Assembly: GCA_015494505.1 (NCBI GenBank) | Contig: WGBB01000224.1 | Coordinates: forward strand, 1 to 9,191 | Reading direction: 5' to 3' | From: Nitratiruptor sp. | GTDB taxonomy: Bacteria > Campylobacterota > Campylobacteria > Campylobacterales > Nitratiruptoraceae | Length of the DNA: 9,191 bases | Position numbers and translations under genes: made by a program | Shown: piece after piece, positions 7,091 through 9,191 of the stretch | How positions within the stretch are numbered: the first letter of the stretch is position 1 | Layout: each line of letters starts with the position of its first letter | Notes under the pieces: generated by a model | Seen by the model: only the letters and a program-made list of their open reading frames with translations | The model's database searches: none | Told to the model about the DNA's origin: nothing

Positions 7091-7101
7091 CGTCGCTCTC
7101 C

Positions 7102-8025
7102 TTAGCTGAGTGGTAGTAGTTGTGGGATGATAAGCCATACATGTTTAGTGATATACAGACCCACGATCGCTAAAATGCCTGCAAGATAGAGCAGTGAACT
7201 GCTCTTGGATTTGAGGCTGAAGTACACAAGGATCATAGGAATGATGAACGCGATCCACTGTCCAGCCCAGAACATCGCATGATACGGTCCGTGCTCTTTT
7301 ACATATGCGATGATAGCAGCAGCTTCTTCAGCTTTGAAGTGTGCGAAGTAGTATTCGCCCATATAGATGGTGAAACTAAGAAACGCGCTCACTCCGAGGA
7401 TGATAGCCAGATCGCGTTTAATTTCATAGCTCCAGTTGCCGCCGATGAGTAAGAAAACCGCACTTCCGGTTAGGAGTGCTGCGAGCATCATCTGCACGAG
7501 TTCAGTCGGAGTTTGCCAAAGTTCACGTGCAGTCGCTTCACCCATGATAACTGCAGTATACATCGTCACAGGTACTGCGAGGACAACTGCTATTTTAAGC
7601 AAAGGATTGTAAAGGCCCTCGAGCTTGCACTCTTTTTTGAAGAGATATTTTTTAACAGCGATTACGGCAAGGATAAAGATGATACCTGTAAACACCGTCG
7701 CCATCCAAGCACCTACCGTAATGGCACTTGTAAAGTGCGGATAGGCAAAAATATGCCACATTCTCAATGGCTGATGCAAATCAAGAAGCGTAAAGAGCAA
7801 AAAGATATTGAGGAAAATAAAAGAGACGATAGGCATCCAAAGTTTTACTTTATCACCCACTTTATCGCTATAGCGAGCAAGAAGATATGCACCTATAAAA
7901 ATCACTCCCGTCCCGATACTTTTGGCCCACATATTGAGCGTAATCATCCATCCCCAAATCACTTGAGGTATGGCCACATCAAGCGTTACAATCGCATTGG
8001 TCGCCGCTACAGTATGTTCTACCAT
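7102..8025 (-). CDS. NrfD/PsrC-type membrane anchor, quinone-reactive subunit
   Basis: A 307-aa integral membrane protein with about eight hydrophobic segments (near 22-50, 62-83, 99-124, 142-162, 177-197, 207-228, 252-272 and 277-302). It anchors the Fe-S and catalytic subunits and exchanges electrons with menaquinone. Family marks are LDLHQPLRMW (81-90) after the second helix, matching the LDL-x-x-P-x-R-x-W pattern, and TMYTAVIMGEATARELW (154-170). No haem is expected in this family. The start codon overlaps the Fe-S gene stop as TAATG (1 nt), with a near-perfect AGGAGGT ribosome site about 5 bases upstream, suggesting strong, coupled expression. The stop lies 11 bp before the catalytic gene. 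DmsC/SoeC-type anchors are the alternative, but the motifs favour NrfD/PsrC. Confidence 0.92.
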   Translation of the reverse strand: MVEHTVAATNAIVTLDVAIPQVIWGWMITLNMWAKSIGTGVIFIGAYLLARYSDKVGDKVKLWMPIVSFIFLNIFLLFTLLDLHQPLRMWHIFAYPHFTSAITVGAWMATVFTGIIFILAVIAVKKYLFKKECKLEGLYNPLLKIAVVLAVPVTMYTAVIMGEATARELWQTPTELVQMMLAALLTGSAVFLLIGGNWSYEIKRDLAIILGVSAFLSFTIYMGEYYFAHFKAEEAAAIIAYVKEHGPYHAMFWAGQWIAFIIPMILVYFSLKSKSSSLLYLAGILAIVGLYITKHVWLIIPQLLPLS

Positions 8026-8669
8026 TAGTGACCTCCTATATGGTCTAGATGCGTGATATTATTAAAGAGATTGTAACCCTCTTCACGCTTGCTAGCAAGA
8101 GGATTGAGCTGTACTTGACCGCCACCTACGTAGAAGTGTTTTGGATGCGTATTTTTCTCGGGCTTGCGCACCTGTACGCCACCTTTTTTCTGATGCTCCA
8201 TGATATAGCGTGAGATATGGCTCGTAGGATCGTCCAAATCGCCGAAGATGTTGGCTTCCACAGGACATGCCACCACGCATGAAGGCATCATCTCACTAGC
8301 GATTCTATGCGCACAGTAGGTACATTTGTCCGCCGTATTGGTCACTGGGTCCATATAGATAGCACCGTATGGACACGCCATCATACAGCCGGCACATCCG
8401 ATACAGCGCTCTTTGTCGATATTGACGATGCCGTTTTCGAGATAGTGCAACGCACTCACCGGACAGATGCGTTCACACGGGGCATCTTCGCAGTGGTTAC
8501 AGCGTAGTGGCGTATATGTTCTTTTTGTTTCGGGATAGACACCCACATCCACATATTTAACGCGCAATCTCCAGCTATGCAGGGGGACTTTGTTTTCCAC
8601 CTTGCAGGCTACCTCGCAACCCTTACACCCCATACAAAGGTCCAGGTCGACCAAAAAGCCTAGCTTCAT
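8025..8669 (-). CDS. Four-cluster [4Fe-4S] electron-transfer subunit (PsrB/SoeB/TtrB-like)
   Basis: A 214-aa subunit that should pass electrons between the catalytic Mo site and the NrfD-type membrane subunit. Sixteen cysteines form four cluster sets in the usual interleaved order: C12/15/18/22, C57/60/65/69, C89/92/95/99 and C116/119/131/135. The last has the CxxC-x11-CxxxCP spacing typical of DmsB/PsrB/NrfC proteins. There is no signal peptide, so it probably travels through Tat with the catalytic subunit. The ATG at 8669 has AAGGAG 5 bases upstream. It is the first gene of the operon and its stop overlaps the membrane subunit start. The order B-C-A, with the catalytic subunit last, differs from the common A-B-C order. 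Confidence 0.93.
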   Translation of the reverse strand: MKLGFLVDLDLCMGCKGCEVACKVENKVPLHSWRLRVKYVDVGVYPETKRTYTPLRCNHCEDAPCERICPVSALHYLENGIVNIDKERCIGCAGCMMACPYGAIYMDPVTNTADKCTYCAHRIASEMMPSCVVACPVEANIFGDLDDPTSHISRYIMEHQKKGGVQVRKPEKNTHPKHFYVGGGQVQLNPLASKREEGYNLFNNITHLDHIGGH

Positions 8670-8697
8670 ACCTACTCCTTTAAAACTGATAGAGGTA

Positions 8698-8735
8698 ATG
8701 TATAACTTCAGCTTCTCATAACGATAAGCCGAAGT
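8698..8735 (-). promoter_or_regulatory. Candidate promoter with 31-bp dyad upstream of the molybdoenzyme operon
   Basis: An imperfect inverted repeat at 8705-8735 has 13-base arms (ACTTCAGCTTCTC and GATAAGCCGAAGT) around a 5-base centre; 11 positions pair, one is G-U and one mismatched. On the minus strand a -10-like TATACAT (8704-8698) sits immediately downstream of the dyad, about 30 bases before the first gene's start. A regulator bound to the dyad would cover the spacer and -35 zone. It could instead be a stem-loop in a longer leader if transcription begins further upstream. Confidence 0.4.
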
Positions 8736-8841
8736 AATTACCGAAAAAGCGCTATTTCATAGCTATCTATAGTTTAACACTCCATCCTTAACTTTCACTA
8801 AAATTCATTGCAATCTGATAATTTTCCTAAATAATAGGTAT

Positions 8842-8861
8842 AAAAGAGAAGCTTTTCTTTT
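8842..8861. repeat. 20-bp near-perfect palindrome centred on AAGCTT
   Basis: AAAAGAGAAGCTTTTCTTTT pairs with itself at all but one symmetric pair (G opposite T). It lies 65 bp past the stop of the eIF-2B-like gene. It may be a weak AT-rich bidirectional terminator, with T-runs on both strands, or a protein-binding site. The stem is too AT-rich to call firmly. Confidence 0.3.
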
Positions 8862-8925
8862 GCAATTGTTTTAGTACCCTCATTTCGATAAATAATTTTT
8901 AATGATATTAGGACTATTTTTGAAT

Positions 8926-9191
8926 TTATTTTATTATCTGCGTTATGAGTCGCAAGGGAGTAATATCAAAATAGTAGTTGTACGCCTCACAATGTTTGGA
9001 GATTTCACGGGAGTTTCGTAGAGGTTGCGACGGTAGGCGAAAACCGGAGGGCCACCACTTTTGGGGCGGTGCGAGGACTATTACCTCTTTGCCACTATCT
9101 CTAGCAGCGAGTGCGATGGGATAGGAGCCGATTTTGTGTACGAGACCAAACTCCCCTATCCCATCGGCACTAAAAAGAACTACATCTATAC
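8926..9191 (-). CDS. C-terminal part of an eIF-2B alpha/beta/delta-family protein (MtnA/R15P isomerase-like), partial
   Basis: The minus strand is open from the right edge to TAA at 8926-8928, giving 87 residues. Residues 2-40 match the hallmark of the eIF-2B/MtnA fold: DVVLFSADGIG, then KIGSYPIALAARDSG, then VIVLAP. The end, FDITPLRLITQIIK, matches the FDVTP-x-x-LIT-x-II ending of this family. Bacterial and archaeal relatives isomerise aldose phosphates such as 5-methylthioribose-1-phosphate or ribose-1,5-bisphosphate. The Asp of the GADRI motif is kept (D9), but Gly is Ser, Arg is Gly, and the family's NKIGT is HKIGS. This is therefore a divergent member whose substrate cannot be assigned. 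The N-terminal half is outside the window. Confidence 0.75.
   Translation of the reverse strand, partial: IDVVLFSADGIGEFGLVHKIGSYPIALAARDSGKEVIVLAPPQKWWPSGFRLPSQPLRNSREISKHCEAYNYYFDITPLRLITQIIK

Larger units (their letters stand above)
8670..8925. other. AT-rich intergenic region
   Basis: 256 bp with no supportable gene on either strand. It holds the candidate promoter and dyad (8698-8735), a small hairpin GCTAT-TTC-ATAGC (8751-8763) and a 20-bp palindrome (8842-8861). All nearby genes are read leftward, so it combines the 3' region of the eIF-2B-like gene with the 5' control region of the molybdoenzyme operon. Confidence 0.6.

Noticed and set aside
7091..7138. Upstream extension of the catalytic subunit by 16 residues (MAYHPTTTTT...)
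   Set aside because: It lies inside the end of the membrane-subunit gene, has no ribosome site and would push the Tat motif inward. ATG7090 has AAGGAGA directly upstream.
7513..8028. Plus-strand reading frame opposite the membrane subunit
   Set aside because: Its peptide is rich in His, Lys, Asn and Arg with no family match, while the minus strand encodes a clear NrfD-type protein.
8670..8925. Possible small gene, tRNA, CRISPR repeats or attachment site in the AT-rich intergenic DNA
   Set aside because: Stops are frequent in all frames, there is no cloverleaf-like sequence, no regularly spaced repeats and no integrase nearby.
9061..9191. Plus-strand frame starting at TTG9061 with GGAGG upstream, open to the window edge
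   Set aside because: The opposite strand encodes an eIF-2B-family C-terminus with matching hallmark motifs and a proper stop; the plus-strand peptide matches nothing.

Overview
The window looks like a chromosomal segment of a chemolithotrophic or sulfur-respiring member of the Campylobacterota (Epsilonproteobacteria; Sulfurimonas/Sulfurovum/Nitratiruptor/Nautilia type). The basis is AT-rich intergenic DNA with T-tracts, AGGAG ribosome sites and tightly overlapping genes. A PsrABC-type molybdoenzyme operon, a small c-type cytochrome and a TorD chaperone also fit. Species assignment is inference. No rRNA, tRNA, CRISPR array, transposase or integrase is visible.

Layout. (1) Bases 2-659, + strand: the 3' end of an unrecognised gene, then pgpA (phosphatidylglycerophosphatase A). 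(2) Bases 642-3152, - strand: a four-gene, almost gapless operon read in the order TorD-like chaperone, multi-cluster ferredoxin, 119-aa orphan, 158-aa orphan. It meets pgpA tail to tail with an 18-bp overlap. (3) Bases 3153-3280: a divergent promoter region with a 22-bp inverted repeat. (4) Bases 3281-3655, + strand: an exported monohaem cytochrome c. (5) Bases 3803-8669, - strand: a three-gene operon for a membrane-bound respiratory molybdoenzyme, read in the order four-cluster Fe-S subunit (PsrB/SoeB type), NrfD/PsrC-type membrane subunit, and a 1095-aa Tat-exported molybdopterin catalytic subunit. It probably ends in a hairpin plus T-run overlapping the catalytic gene's stop. (6) Bases 8670-8925: an AT-rich intergenic region with a 31-bp imperfect dyad just upstream of the operon and a separate 20-bp palindrome. 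(7) Bases 8926-9191, - strand: the C-terminal end of an eIF-2B/MtnA-family protein, running off the window edge.

How the genes may work together (inference). The Mo catalytic subunit is folded and loaded with cofactor in the cytoplasm, probably checked by the TorD-like chaperone, and exported by Tat with the Fe-S subunit. It is anchored to the quinone pool by the NrfD-type subunit. The substrate cannot be read from sequence alone: polysulfide/sulfur, thiosulfate or tetrathionate reduction and sulfite oxidation are all possible. The cytochrome c may serve the same periplasmic chain. The multi-cluster ferredoxin carries an internal twin-arginine-like motif and is translationally coupled to the chaperone and two orphan proteins. 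Together they look like a dedicated maturation or electron-supply cassette, which is the least-described part of the window.
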